Part shown: piece after piece, positions 1 through 6,786 of the stretch
How positions within the stretch are numbered: the stretch's first letter is position 1
Layout: each line of letters begins with the position of its first letter
From: Bacteroidota bacterium
Lineage (GTDB): Bacteria > Bacteroidota > Bacteroidia > Chitinophagales > Chitinophagaceae
Direction of reading: 5' to 3'
DNA length: 10,499 bases
NCBI GenBank assembly: GCA_947447835.1
Contig: CANFLP010000064.1
Span: 1 to 10,499, forward strand
Notes under the pieces: model-generated
Told to the model about the DNA's origin: nothing
The model's database searches: none
What the model saw: only the letters and a program-made list of their open reading frames with translations
Translations under genes and position numbers: made by a program

Positions 1-1970
1 GTAAATATTTTATCTGTCAATGGAACCGAAGCAGCGGTTGCTGGAACATAAGAACCCATATGCGCCATTAAAGTAATTAAGGCGGTTTGTCTTAGCACTG
101 CACTCTTGCCACTCATATTAGGCCCGGTCAAAATAATTATTTGTTGAGCGCTTGGATCTAAGAAAACATCGTTTGGAATATAGGATTGATCTATCGCTAA
201 ATTTTGTTCAATAACAGGGTGACGTCCTGCTTCGATATGTAAAACTGTATTTTCGGTAATGCTTGGTTTGCAATATTTTTGGGCTTTGGCAATAGTTGCA
301 AAACAAATTAAGCAATCCAATACACCAATCCATTGGCCATTCTTTTGCAACAAATTCATTTCTTTCAATACTGCATCTAATAATCCTTGGTACAACTGGG
401 TTTCAAGGGTTAAAATTTTATCTTCGGCACCTAATATTTTTTCTTCATATACTTTTAGTTCAGGTGTAATATATCTTTCGGCAGTGGTCAAAGTTTGTTT
501 ACGTATCCATTCGGCAGGCACTTTGTCCTTGTGTGCATGCGTAACTTCTAAATAATATCCATACACATTGTTGTATCCAATTTTCAAGGAAGATATGCCT
601 GTGATTTCGGCTTCCTTATTTTGTAATTGCGTAAGATATTCTTTTCCGCCGCTTGAAATATTTCTTAATTCATCTAGTTCAGCAGCAACGCCTTCTTTTA
701 TAAATCCACCTTTCACCGCTGTTGCAGGAGGTTGTTCAATTAAGGTGTCAAAAATTGCTTTTTTTGAACTTGAACAAATGTCTAGTTCACTACTTATATG
801 TTGTAAATAATTATTGTCAATAGGAGTAAGCTCCGCTTTAATTGTTTCAATTGCTTCTAATGATCTTGCTAATTGTATAAACTCTCTTGGTTGTAATTTT
901 CGTGTAGATAATTTACTAGATAATCTTTCCAAGTCACCACAGGATTCAATTAAATCACTCATACGTTGCGCAGCTTCACTGTTTTGCAATAAAGTTTCTA
1001 CAGCGTCTAAGCGATTGTTAATTTGTGTAATAGATTGTAACGGAAATATTAACCAACGTTTAAGCAAGCGAGCGCCCATTGGGCTTTTGGTGGCATCCAT
1101 CACTTCTAATAAACCTTTTCGGTCTGCCCCATTTCCAATTAATTCTAAATTACGAATGGTAAATTTATCCATCCATAAAATTTCGTCTCGATCAATGCGT
1201 CCAATTTTATGAATATGAGAAAGATGAGGATGTTCAGTTTCTTTTAAGTAATGTAAAATAGCACCTGCTGCAATTATTCCTTTTGTTAACCCTTCAATAC
1301 CAAATCCTTTTAAGGAAGTAGTTTGAAATTGTTTAAATAATAAATCGGTTGCAAATGGTTCGTCAAAAATCCAGCTATCTAATCCGTAAGTATAAAAACC
1401 ATTGCCAAAAGTTTCTTTAAAACTAGCTTGGTAGTTTTTAGGGTATAAAATTTCGGCAGGTTGTAAACTCTGCAATAATTTATCTAAATATTCGGTGTTC
1501 CCTTCGGCCAATAAAAATTCTCCTGTTGTAATGTCTAAAAATGCAACGCCACCATGCTCATTTTCAACATAGATAGCAGCTAAGAAATTATTGTTTTTAT
1601 GTTCTAATAATTTGTCATTGGTGGCAATACCTGGAGTAAGCATATCTGTAACCCCGCGTTTCACAATTCCTTTTACCGATTTAGGGTCTTCCAATTGGTC
1701 GCATATAGCAACGCGATACCCAGCTTTCACTAATTTGTGTAAATAAGTATCCAAAGAGTGGTGGGGAAACCCTGCTAATTCGCTTGAGGAAGGCGACCCA
1801 TTGTTTCGCTTAGTTAGGGTAATGCCTAATACTTTAGAAGCAATTACAGCATCTTCGCCAAAAGTCTCATAAAAATCACCCACTCTAAACAACAAAATGG
1901 CATCGGGGTATTTTTGTTTAATAGCCCTATGTTGCTGCATTAGAGGTGTTTCTGCACTAGATTTTGCCAT
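1..1970 (-). CDS. mutS: DNA mismatch repair protein MutS (N-terminal three quarters; runs off left edge)
   Basis: MutS recognises mispaired or looped DNA and, with MutL, starts mismatch repair in the cytoplasm. The frame is open from an ATG at 1970 to base 1 (656 complete codons). Near the N-terminus, residues 31-37 read GDFYETF, which carries the Phe-x-Glu mismatch-reading motif of MutS1 (F33, E35). The connector, lever and clamp regions follow. At residues 616-623 the ATPase domain begins with Walker A GPNMSGKS, followed by a helix starting AVLRQTAL. The Ser/Ala variants of the usual MGGKST are common in Bacteroidota MutS. MutS1 proteins are usually about 850-870 residues, so roughly 200 residues, including Walker B and the C-terminal dimer and MutL contacts, lie outside the window. 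Nothing suggests damage. The gene is divergent from the RNA methyltransferase and has a TAnnTTTG element only 5 bases before the ATG. Confidence 0.97.
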   Translation of the reverse strand, partial: MAKSSAETPLMQQHRAIKQKYPDAILLFRVGDFYETFGEDAVIASKVLGITLTKRNNGSPSSSELAGFPHHSLDTYLHKLVKAGYRVAICDQLEDPKSVKGIVKRGVTDMLTPGIATNDKLLEHKNNNFLAAIYVENEHGGVAFLDITTGEFLLAEGNTEYLDKLLQSLQPAEILYPKNYQASFKETFGNGFYTYGLDSWIFDEPFATDLLFKQFQTTSLKGFGIEGLTKGIIAAGAILHYLKETEHPHLSHIHKIGRIDRDEILWMDKFTIRNLELIGNGADRKGLLEVMDATKSPMGARLLKRWLIFPLQSITQINNRLDAVETLLQNSEAAQRMSDLIESCGDLERLSSKLSTRKLQPREFIQLARSLEAIETIKAELTPIDNNYLQHISSELDICSSSKKAIFDTLIEQPPATAVKGGFIKEGVAAELDELRNISSGGKEYLTQLQNKEAEITGISSLKIGYNNVYGYYLEVTHAHKDKVPAEWIRKQTLTTAERYITPELKVYEEKILGAEDKILTLETQLYQGLLDAVLKEMNLLQKNGQWIGVLDCLICFATIAKAQKYCKPSITENTVLHIEAGRHPVIEQNLAIDQSYIPNDVFLDPSAQQIIILTGPNMSGKSAVLRQTALITLMAHMGSYVPATAASVPLTDKIF

Positions 1971-1975
1971 AGTGA

Positions 1976-1983
1976 CAAACCTA
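1976..1983 (-). promoter_or_regulatory. Probable mutS promoter -7 element (TAGGTTTG)
   Basis: Read on the minus strand the sequence is TAGGTTTG, a full match to the Bacteroidota primary-sigma -7 consensus TAnnTTTG. The -33 region is weak: TTTTC lies around 2003-2007, where TTTG would be expected. The element ends 5 bases before the mutS ATG. Transcription would therefore start about at the start codon, giving a leader of only a few bases. Confidence 0.6.
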
Positions 1984-2010
1984 CATAAATTTTTTAATAT
2001 TCGAAAAGCG

Positions 2011-2018
2011 TACTTTTG
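2011..2018 (+). promoter_or_regulatory. Probable RNA methyltransferase promoter -7 element (TACTTTTG)
   Basis: TACTTTTG is a full match to TAnnTTTG. A T-run at 1990-1995 may serve as a poor -33 element. The ATG favoured for the downstream gene is at 2022, only 3 bases after the element, so the predicted mRNA is leaderless or nearly so. The element also overlaps the alternative TTG start at 2016, which argues against that start. Confidence 0.6.
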
Positions 2019-2021
2019 CAT

Positions 2022-2552
2022 ATGCGAAAACTGACCATGGACGAATTGGGGAGAAAGTCGGTAGCCGACTTTAAAATGGCCAATAAGAAGCCCATTGTGG
2101 TGGTTATGGACAATATCCGCAGTATGCACAATGTGGGAAGTGTGTTCAGAACATCGGACGGATTTTTGATTGATGGCATATGTTTATGTGGATTTACGCC
2201 TCAACCCCCACATAGGGATATTCATAAGACGGCTTTAGGGGCAACCGAAACTGTGGACTGGGTTTATTATGAAAACACGCCTAACGCAGTAAATGATTTA
2301 AAGCATAGAGGGTATAAAGTATATGCCATAGAACAAACCGAGGGAAGTATAAGTTTGGAAAAATTTAAGGAATTGAATCCTGATTTGGCTGCATTCCCAA
2401 TGGCCTTTGTTTTTGGTAATGAAGTGGATGGTGTGGATGAAGAGGTAATATCAATTTGTGATGGCGTGATTGAAATTCCTCAATGGGGCATGAAACATTC
2501 TTTAAATATTTCGGTAGCAGCGGCTATTGTGCTTTGGGAGTTTGTTAGATAG
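2022..2552 (+). CDS. SpoU/TrmH-family RNA 2'-O-methyltransferase
   Basis: This is a SPOUT-class (trefoil-knot) enzyme expected to transfer a methyl group from S-adenosylmethionine to a ribose 2'-hydroxyl in tRNA or rRNA. All three SpoU motifs are present in the 176 residues: motif 1 NIRSMHNVGSVFRTSD at 31-46 (catalytic Arg candidate R43), motif 2 FGNEVDGV at 131-138, and motif 3 IPQWGMKHSLNISVA at 152-166 (SAM-binding knot). There is no N-terminal RNA-binding extension, so this is the compact single-domain type. The start is taken at ATG 2022 (protein begins MRKLTMDEL) because Bacteroidota homologues I recall begin similarly. TTG 2016 would overlap the promoter, and ATG 2037 would drop the conserved opening. 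The exact target (tRNA Gm18, another tRNA site or rRNA) cannot be told from sequence alone. It is divergent from mutS. Confidence 0.92.
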   Translation: MRKLTMDELGRKSVADFKMANKKPIVVVMDNIRSMHNVGSVFRTSDGFLIDGICLCGFTPQPPHRDIHKTALGATETVDWVYYENTPNAVNDLKHRGYKVYAIEQTEGSISLEKFKELNPDLAAFPMAFVFGNEVDGVDEEVISICDGVIEIPQWGMKHSLNISVAAAIVLWEFVR

Positions 2553-2584
2553 TTGATTGTAATTTCGGGATGTTAGGAGATGAT

Positions 2585-2592
2585 TATATTTG
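2585..2592 (+). promoter_or_regulatory. Probable promoter -7 element before the UbiA-family gene (TATATTTG)
   Basis: TATATTTG is a full match to TAnnTTTG. A TTTC at 2563-2566 lies at near-consensus spacing for the -33 element. The predicted start of transcription is around 2596, about 12 bases before the ATG at 2608. It would serve ubiA and probably ruvX. Confidence 0.55.
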
Positions 2593-2607
2593 TTGAATGA
2601 TTTATAA

Positions 2608-3531
2608 ATGAATTTGAATCGTATGAACGGAGTAAAAAATTATTTGAGTTTAGTTAAGTTTTCGCATACCATTTTTGCGTTACCATTTGCATTGATTGGA
2701 TTTGTACTTGGTATTAAGCACATGGATGACTTACATACACCAGCCGAAGACGGCATAAAAAAGTTCTTATTGGTACTGTTATGTATGGTTACGGCACGTT
2801 CAACTGCCATGGCATTTAACCGTTATTTGGATCGTCATTTTGACAAATTAAATCCAAGAACTGCAATCAGAGAAATCCCTGCTGGTATTATTAAAGCAGA
2901 AAAGGCTTTGCTATTTATAATTATTAATGCTGCTATTTTTGTGACGGCAACTTATTTTATCAACCCTATTTGTTTTTATTTATCTCCTGTTGCGTTATTT
3001 GTAATTATGTTCTATAGTTACACAAAAAGATTTACTTATCTATGCCATGTAGTTTTAGGTGTTGGATTGTCCCTAGCGCCCATTGGTGCTTATTTAGCGG
3101 TGACTGGTAGCTTTGCATTGTTGCCTTTATTATTTTCATTTGCTGTTGTGTTTTGGGTAAGTGGATTTGATGTGATTTATGCATTGCAGGATATAGATTT
3201 TGATCAATCACAATCGCTCTATTCTATTCCTAGTTATTGGGGGTTGAAAAAGGCTTTAAATATTGCACGCGTATTGCATGTATTTTCAGCGGGCTTTATT
3301 ATTGCCGCTTATTTTGTTGGGGACTTTAGTTTTATTTATTTAGGCGGTATGGCAGTATTTATTGGTATGTTATTGTATCAACATAGCATTGTAAAGCCAA
3401 ATGATTTAAGTAAAGTAAACATTGCGTTTATGACGGCCAACGGTATTGCAAGCATTGTATTTAGTGTATTTGTAATAGGGGGATTAGTATTGCAAATTTT
3501 GGCTAATATTCCAAGCGCTATTATTCCTTAA
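2608..3531 (+). CDS. ubiA: UbiA-family prenyltransferase (4-hydroxybenzoate polyprenyltransferase-like, possibly MqnP)
   Basis: This is an integral membrane enzyme that joins a polyprenyl chain from its diphosphate to an aromatic acid during quinone synthesis. It has 307 residues with about eight or nine hydrophobic segments, normal for UbiA. Both Asp-rich Mg-diphosphate motifs are visible: NRYLDRHFD at 71-79 (N71, D75, D79), and YALQDIDFD at 191-199 (D195, D199), preceded by D188. Most Bacteroidota make menaquinone rather than ubiquinone. This ubiA-like subfamily includes MqnP of the futalosine menaquinone route, so an MqnP role is a serious alternative to true UbiA. No other mqn, men or ubi gene is in the window to decide it. 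An in-frame ATG at 2623 is a possible alternative start. ruvX follows after about 30 bases, so the two are likely co-transcribed. Confidence 0.9.
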   Translation: MNLNRMNGVKNYLSLVKFSHTIFALPFALIGFVLGIKHMDDLHTPAEDGIKKFLLVLLCMVTARSTAMAFNRYLDRHFDKLNPRTAIREIPAGIIKAEKALLFIIINAAIFVTATYFINPICFYLSPVALFVIMFYSYTKRFTYLCHVVLGVGLSLAPIGAYLAVTGSFALLPLLFSFAVVFWVSGFDVIYALQDIDFDQSQSLYSIPSYWGLKKALNIARVLHVFSAGFIIAAYFVGDFSFIYLGGMAVFIGMLLYQHSIVKPNDLSKVNIAFMTANGIASIVFSVFVIGGLVLQILANIPSAIIP

Positions 3532-3561
3532 TATATTTTTAACTTAATTTAAAAGAATCCA

Positions 3562-3975
3562 TTGGCTAGAATAATTTGTATAGACTACGGCGGCAAAAGA
3601 TGCGGATTGGCGGTAACCGACCCTTTGCAAATTATTGCTACAGCATTAACCACGGTCGCTACTAAGGAATTATACACTTATTTGGCAGCTTATTTTGCTA
3701 AAGAGCCTGTTGAACTCATTTTAATAGGAGAGCCGCTTAATTTGGATGATACGCCAACACATGCCACGCCCTTGGTTAAAAAAGCTATTATTGAATTGGT
3801 TAAAAAATTTCCAACTATTCCAATTCAAACTGTCGACGAGCGTTTTAGTTCTAAGAATGCAGTTCGTGCAATGGTGGAAATGGGCATGAAGAAAAAAGAC
3901 CGACAGGACAAGAAAAATGTAGATCAAATTGCTGCTACCATTCTATTGCAGGAGTATTTGACCAATCGTCCTTAA
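3562..3975 (+). CDS. ruvX: Putative pre-16S rRNA nuclease / Holliday junction resolvase-like RuvX (YqgF)
   Basis: This is a small RNase H-fold protein of the YqgF family, linked to trimming of the 16S rRNA 5' end and earlier named as a putative Holliday junction resolvase. At 137 residues it is full length. Family signatures are the N-terminal strand IDYGGKRCGLAVTD at 7-20, bearing the first catalytic Asp (D8), the GEP segment near residue 56, the DERFSSKNA motif near residue 92, and a C-terminal KNVDQIAATILLQEYL segment with the last conserved Asp. The start is a TTG at 3562. The frame has a TAA stop 12 bases upstream and no ATG between, and the protein opening MARIICIDYG fits the family. 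It lies about 30 bases behind the UbiA-family gene with no terminator between. Confidence 0.93.
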   Translation: MARIICIDYGGKRCGLAVTDPLQIIATALTTVATKELYTYLAAYFAKEPVELILIGEPLNLDDTPTHATPLVKKAIIELVKKFPTIPIQTVDERFSSKNAVRAMVEMGMKKKDRQDKKNVDQIAATILLQEYLTNRP

Positions 3976-4016
3976 ATACACACTACGTACAGGCATTATT
4001 TCTGCCCATTTATTTC

Positions 4017-4024
4017 TACCTTTG
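4017..4024 (+). promoter_or_regulatory. Probable def promoter -7 element (TACCTTTG)
   Basis: TACCTTTG is a full match to TAnnTTTG, followed by CAAA. It ends 21 bases before the def ATG, so a leader of about 18 bases is expected. No convincing -33 TTTG is seen. It would drive def and the coupled secreted-protein gene. Confidence 0.6.
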
Positions 4025-4045
4025 CAAATATTATAAAGTAGAGCT

Positions 4046-4621
4046 ATGATTTTACCTATTGTTGCTTATGGAGCAGCTATTTTAAGAAAAGTAAGTGAGC
4101 CAATTACCCCTGAGTACCCAAATTTGAAGGGTTTGATAGAGGATATGTGGGAAACCATGTATGAAAGTAATGGAGTTGGTTTGGCTGCGCCACAAATTAA
4201 TAAAAACATTAGGTTGTTTGTAGTGGATAGTGAGCAGATTTTTGCGAATGCCGAACCTGAGGATGAAATATATCCTGACGCACCAGGTGTAAAACGTGCT
4301 TTTATTAATTCACAAATTGTTGAATTAAGCGGTAAAGAATGGGTTTATAACGAAGGCTGTTTAAGTATTCCTAAAATTAGAGAGGATGTAACCCGTCATG
4401 AGACTGTTACTTTAAGTTATGTTGATGATAATTTTGTAGCACATACCGAAACATTTTCGGGTATGACTGCAAGGGTGATATTACATGAATACGACCATAT
4501 CGAAGGCAAATTATTTATTGATTATATCAAACCATTGCGTCGTAAAATGTTGCAAGGAAAATTAAATGATATTAATAAAGGGAAAGTGAGAGTTGACTAT
4601 AAAATGATTCAACTAAAATAG
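4046..4621 (+). CDS. def: Peptide deformylase
   Basis: This cytoplasmic Fe(II)-type metalloenzyme removes the formyl group from the N-terminal methionine of new proteins. All three signature motifs are intact in 191 residues: GVGLAAPQ at 43-50, EGCLS at 103-107 (metal ligand C105) and HEYDH at 147-151 (metal ligands H147 and H151, catalytic E148). A region of about 15 residues rich in Glu, Asp and Pro (63-80) lies between motifs 1 and 2, as in many Bacteroidota deformylases. The start is the ATG at 4046, placed shortly after a TAnnTTTG promoter element. No Shine-Dalgarno is visible, as is usual here. The stop TAG shares its last base with the GTG start of the next gene, indicating coupled translation. 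Confidence 0.97.
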   Translation: MILPIVAYGAAILRKVSEPITPEYPNLKGLIEDMWETMYESNGVGLAAPQINKNIRLFVVDSEQIFANAEPEDEIYPDAPGVKRAFINSQIVELSGKEWVYNEGCLSIPKIREDVTRHETVTLSYVDDNFVAHTETFSGMTARVILHEYDHIEGKLFIDYIKPLRRKMLQGKLNDINKGKVRVDYKMIQLK

Positions 4622-5571
4622 TGCACATAAAAAATCACATACTAGGATTATTACTTGCAATACTTTTTAGTAGTCCTATTATTGTGAGTGCACAGGACTC
4701 TGCATTTAAAGACGATGGGGTTAGTTTTACACTCACCGATGCAATTGTTCGAAATCATTTTGACTACAAAGCCATCTTGCAAAGAATTAAAGAAGATACT
4801 AGTTTTTACAAGGCTTTTAAAACCCTACGTACCATTGGGTATGCTTCCTACAATCATATCGAAATGAAAGACAAGGAAGGAAGGATGCAGGCTTCCTTAG
4901 ATAGCAAGACAAGACAAAATCATATTGGTGATTGTAGAACCATGGAAGTTTTGGAGGAGCACGTAACTGGAGATTTAAGAAAAAAAGACGGGTCCTATAA
5001 TTACATGACACCTTCCTTATATGCAAGTTTGTTTTTTACAAAAGGACAGGTTTGTGGAGAGACGAACATTGTAGCAGGAAAAAAAAGAGTGATATCAGGA
5101 TCGGGGATAGAGAAAGCTAAGGAGCAATTAAAGATGTTGTTTTTTAACCCAGGGAAAAAGATAAAAGGGATTCCATTTATTGGCGATAAATTGGATTTAT
5201 ATGACGAGTCAGCACATGAGTTATATGATTATAAATTAGATTATGTTGATTATCATGGCCAATTGGTATATATGTTTGAAGTAAAACCTAAGGAGGATTT
5301 AGGATTCTTTGCTAAAAACAATGTAGTGGTAGATCAAATGACTACTTGGTTCAACCCAAAAACATTAGAAGTATTAGGGCGTAATTACGCACTTAGTTAT
5401 AAAGCGGGTGTATATGATTTTAATGTAGATATGGAAGTAGAGTTGACTTATTTTAATGGTCAGTTAGTTCCTAAAACTTTACGTTATAAAGGCAACTGGG
5501 ATGTCATAACCCAAAAAAGAGAAAGAGGATTATTTACTGCAACCTTATTTGATTTCAATAAAGGTCAATAG
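4621..5571 (+). CDS. Secreted protein of unknown function, translationally coupled to def
   Basis: I do not recognise a named family. The 316-residue product begins with a signal peptide: basic MHIKNH, hydrophobic core at about 7-22, and likely signal peptidase I cleavage after VSA (residue 24), leaving Gln25. There is no lipobox Cys and no further membrane segment, so a periplasmic or outer-face soluble protein is expected. The mature part is mixed charged and beta-rich, ending in alternating strands. It has only two Cys (C105, C145), a possible disulfide pair. Homologues of this general type are, to my recollection, annotated as hypothetical in Bacteroidota. A lipoprotein-sorting-like or DUF3108-like beta fold is a guess only. 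The GTG start at 4621 is the only plausible start: the frame is closed by TAA 21 bases upstream with no ATG between. It overlaps the def stop by one base (TAGTG). Confidence 0.85.
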   Translation: MHIKNHILGLLLAILFSSPIIVSAQDSAFKDDGVSFTLTDAIVRNHFDYKAILQRIKEDTSFYKAFKTLRTIGYASYNHIEMKDKEGRMQASLDSKTRQNHIGDCRTMEVLEEHVTGDLRKKDGSYNYMTPSLYASLFFTKGQVCGETNIVAGKKRVISGSGIEKAKEQLKMLFFNPGKKIKGIPFIGDKLDLYDESAHELYDYKLDYVDYHGQLVYMFEVKPKEDLGFFAKNNVVVDQMTTWFNPKTLEVLGRNYALSYKAGVYDFNVDMEVELTYFNGQLVPKTLRYKGNWDVITQKRERGLFTATLFDFNKGQ

Positions 5572-5585
5572 CTATCAAACTGAAT

Positions 5586-6689
5586 TTATACTTTCAAAAA
5601 GGCAGCTTCTATATTTTTTACAACTTCTACCAAACTTCCAGATTCTTTAAATGTCGCCAATTGTCTATCGGCACCAGTTCCGGTTTTAAATATATCGTGT
5701 ACTTTTTCAACATGATGCCTGCTTCCTAATTCATCTACTACACCGTCTACAAATTCAAGTAGTTCATCAATTAATTCTTTAACAGGCACTTCTTTCTCCT
5801 TGCCAAAATCAATCAATAATCCATCAATGCCATAGCGGCTTGCACGCCATTTGTTTTCATTAATCAATGCACGTTGATAATTAATGAAATTTATATTCTG
5901 TCTTCTAAGTGTATAAATTTTAGCACAGATGGCTTGGAACAATGCAGTGATAGTAATGGTTTCCTGTACCGTCATGGGTACGTCACAAATTCTAAACTCA
6001 ATGGTATTGTAAACAGGGTGTACGCGAAGGTCCCACCATATTTTTTTAGCATCATCAATACAATTGGTTTTAATTAACAGTTGTACAAAGTTGTCGTATG
6101 CTTCAATGCTTTCAAAATAATCTGGAATACCTGTACGAGGAAATTTATCAAACACTTTAGATCGGTATGATTTATATCCAGTATTACGTGATTCCCAAAA
6201 AGGAGAGTTAGTACTTAATGCGTATATATGTGGTAAAAAATACCTTGCAGTGTTGGCAATATGAATGGCCATTTTTCGGTCTTCCATTCCAACATGCACA
6301 TGGAGTCCAAAAATCAAATTACTTCTGGCTGCTTGTTGTAATTCGTTTAATAATTCCTGGTATCTAGAACTGTCTGATATTAATTGTTTTTCCCATAAGC
6401 TAAAAGGGTGGGTGCCCGAAGCGCCAATGCTAAATCCAAGTCCTTTTGCAATTTCGGATACACCTGTTCTTAAGGATAGTATCTCATTATATGCTTCATC
6501 AGCATCTTTACAAATGGCACTGCCTACCTCCACTACTGCTTGGTGCATTTCGGCCTTAATCTTATCCTTGAACAATTTTTGGCCTTCGTTTACAATGGCT
6601 TGCTGATGGCTTTTTAATTCCTTAGTAGAAGGGTCAAGGATCATATATTCTTCCTCTACTCCAATAGTAAATTGTTGTAAGCTAGCCAT
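5586..6689 (-). CDS. ybdK: Carboxylate-amine ligase, YbdK / glutamate-cysteine ligase type 2 family
   Basis: This is an ATP-dependent enzyme of the GCS2 family, which joins a carboxylate to an amine. E. coli YbdK has only weak glutamate-cysteine ligase activity, so the true substrate is uncertain. At 367 residues it is normal length. Family signatures are IGVEEEYMILD at 9-19 (acidic ATP/Mg cluster), EMHQAVVEVGS at 47-57, GASGTHPF at 89-96, FGLHVHVG at 127-134, EFRICDVPMT at 231-240, and the Arg-bearing NENKWRASRYGIDG at 277-290. The start is the ATG at 6689. A degenerate -7 element (TAATTTTA) lies a few bases upstream on the minus strand. The gene converges on the secreted-protein gene with only 14 bases between stops. 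It is isolated from phoH by a terminator and stands alone: no ATP-grasp or amidotransferase partner is nearby. Confidence 0.92.
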   Translation of the reverse strand: MASLQQFTIGVEEEYMILDPSTKELKSHQQAIVNEGQKLFKDKIKAEMHQAVVEVGSAICKDADEAYNEILSLRTGVSEIAKGLGFSIGASGTHPFSLWEKQLISDSSRYQELLNELQQAARSNLIFGLHVHVGMEDRKMAIHIANTARYFLPHIYALSTNSPFWESRNTGYKSYRSKVFDKFPRTGIPDYFESIEAYDNFVQLLIKTNCIDDAKKIWWDLRVHPVYNTIEFRICDVPMTVQETITITALFQAICAKIYTLRRQNINFINYQRALINENKWRASRYGIDGLLIDFGKEKEVPVKELIDELLEFVDGVVDELGSRHHVEKVHDIFKTGTGADRQLATFKESGSLVEVVKNIEAAFLKV

Positions 6690-6722
6690 TGCACTAAAAT
6701 TAAGAAATAATTACGATACCTG

Positions 6723-6757
6723 AAAAAAAAGTACCCCTGCAAAATGGCAAGGGTACT
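6723..6757 (-). terminator. Intrinsic terminator of phoH
   Basis: The stem pairs 6730-6740 with 6747-6757 (AGTACCC and TGC against GCA and GGGTACT, one C/A mismatch) around a 6-base loop. On the minus strand it is followed at once by eight T residues (6730 to 6723). It lies about 30 bases behind the phoH stop and ahead of ybdK, so ybdK should need its own promoter. The plus strand has no T-run after the stem, so termination is directional. Confidence 0.9.
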
Positions 6758-6786
6758 GGAACTTACTAATCAATAAGGTAATAGGT

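Noticed and set aside
259..1212. Three plus-strand open frames (259-555, 568-810, 814-1212)
   Set aside because: They lie wholly antisense to mutS, whose long minus-strand frame carries clear family motifs. The translations look like composition artefacts and have no promoter or family features.
2016..2021. TTG at 2016 as start of the RNA methyltransferase
   Set aside because: It lies inside the probable -7 element, so it would be upstream of the transcript start, and it adds two residues before the family-like opening MRKL.
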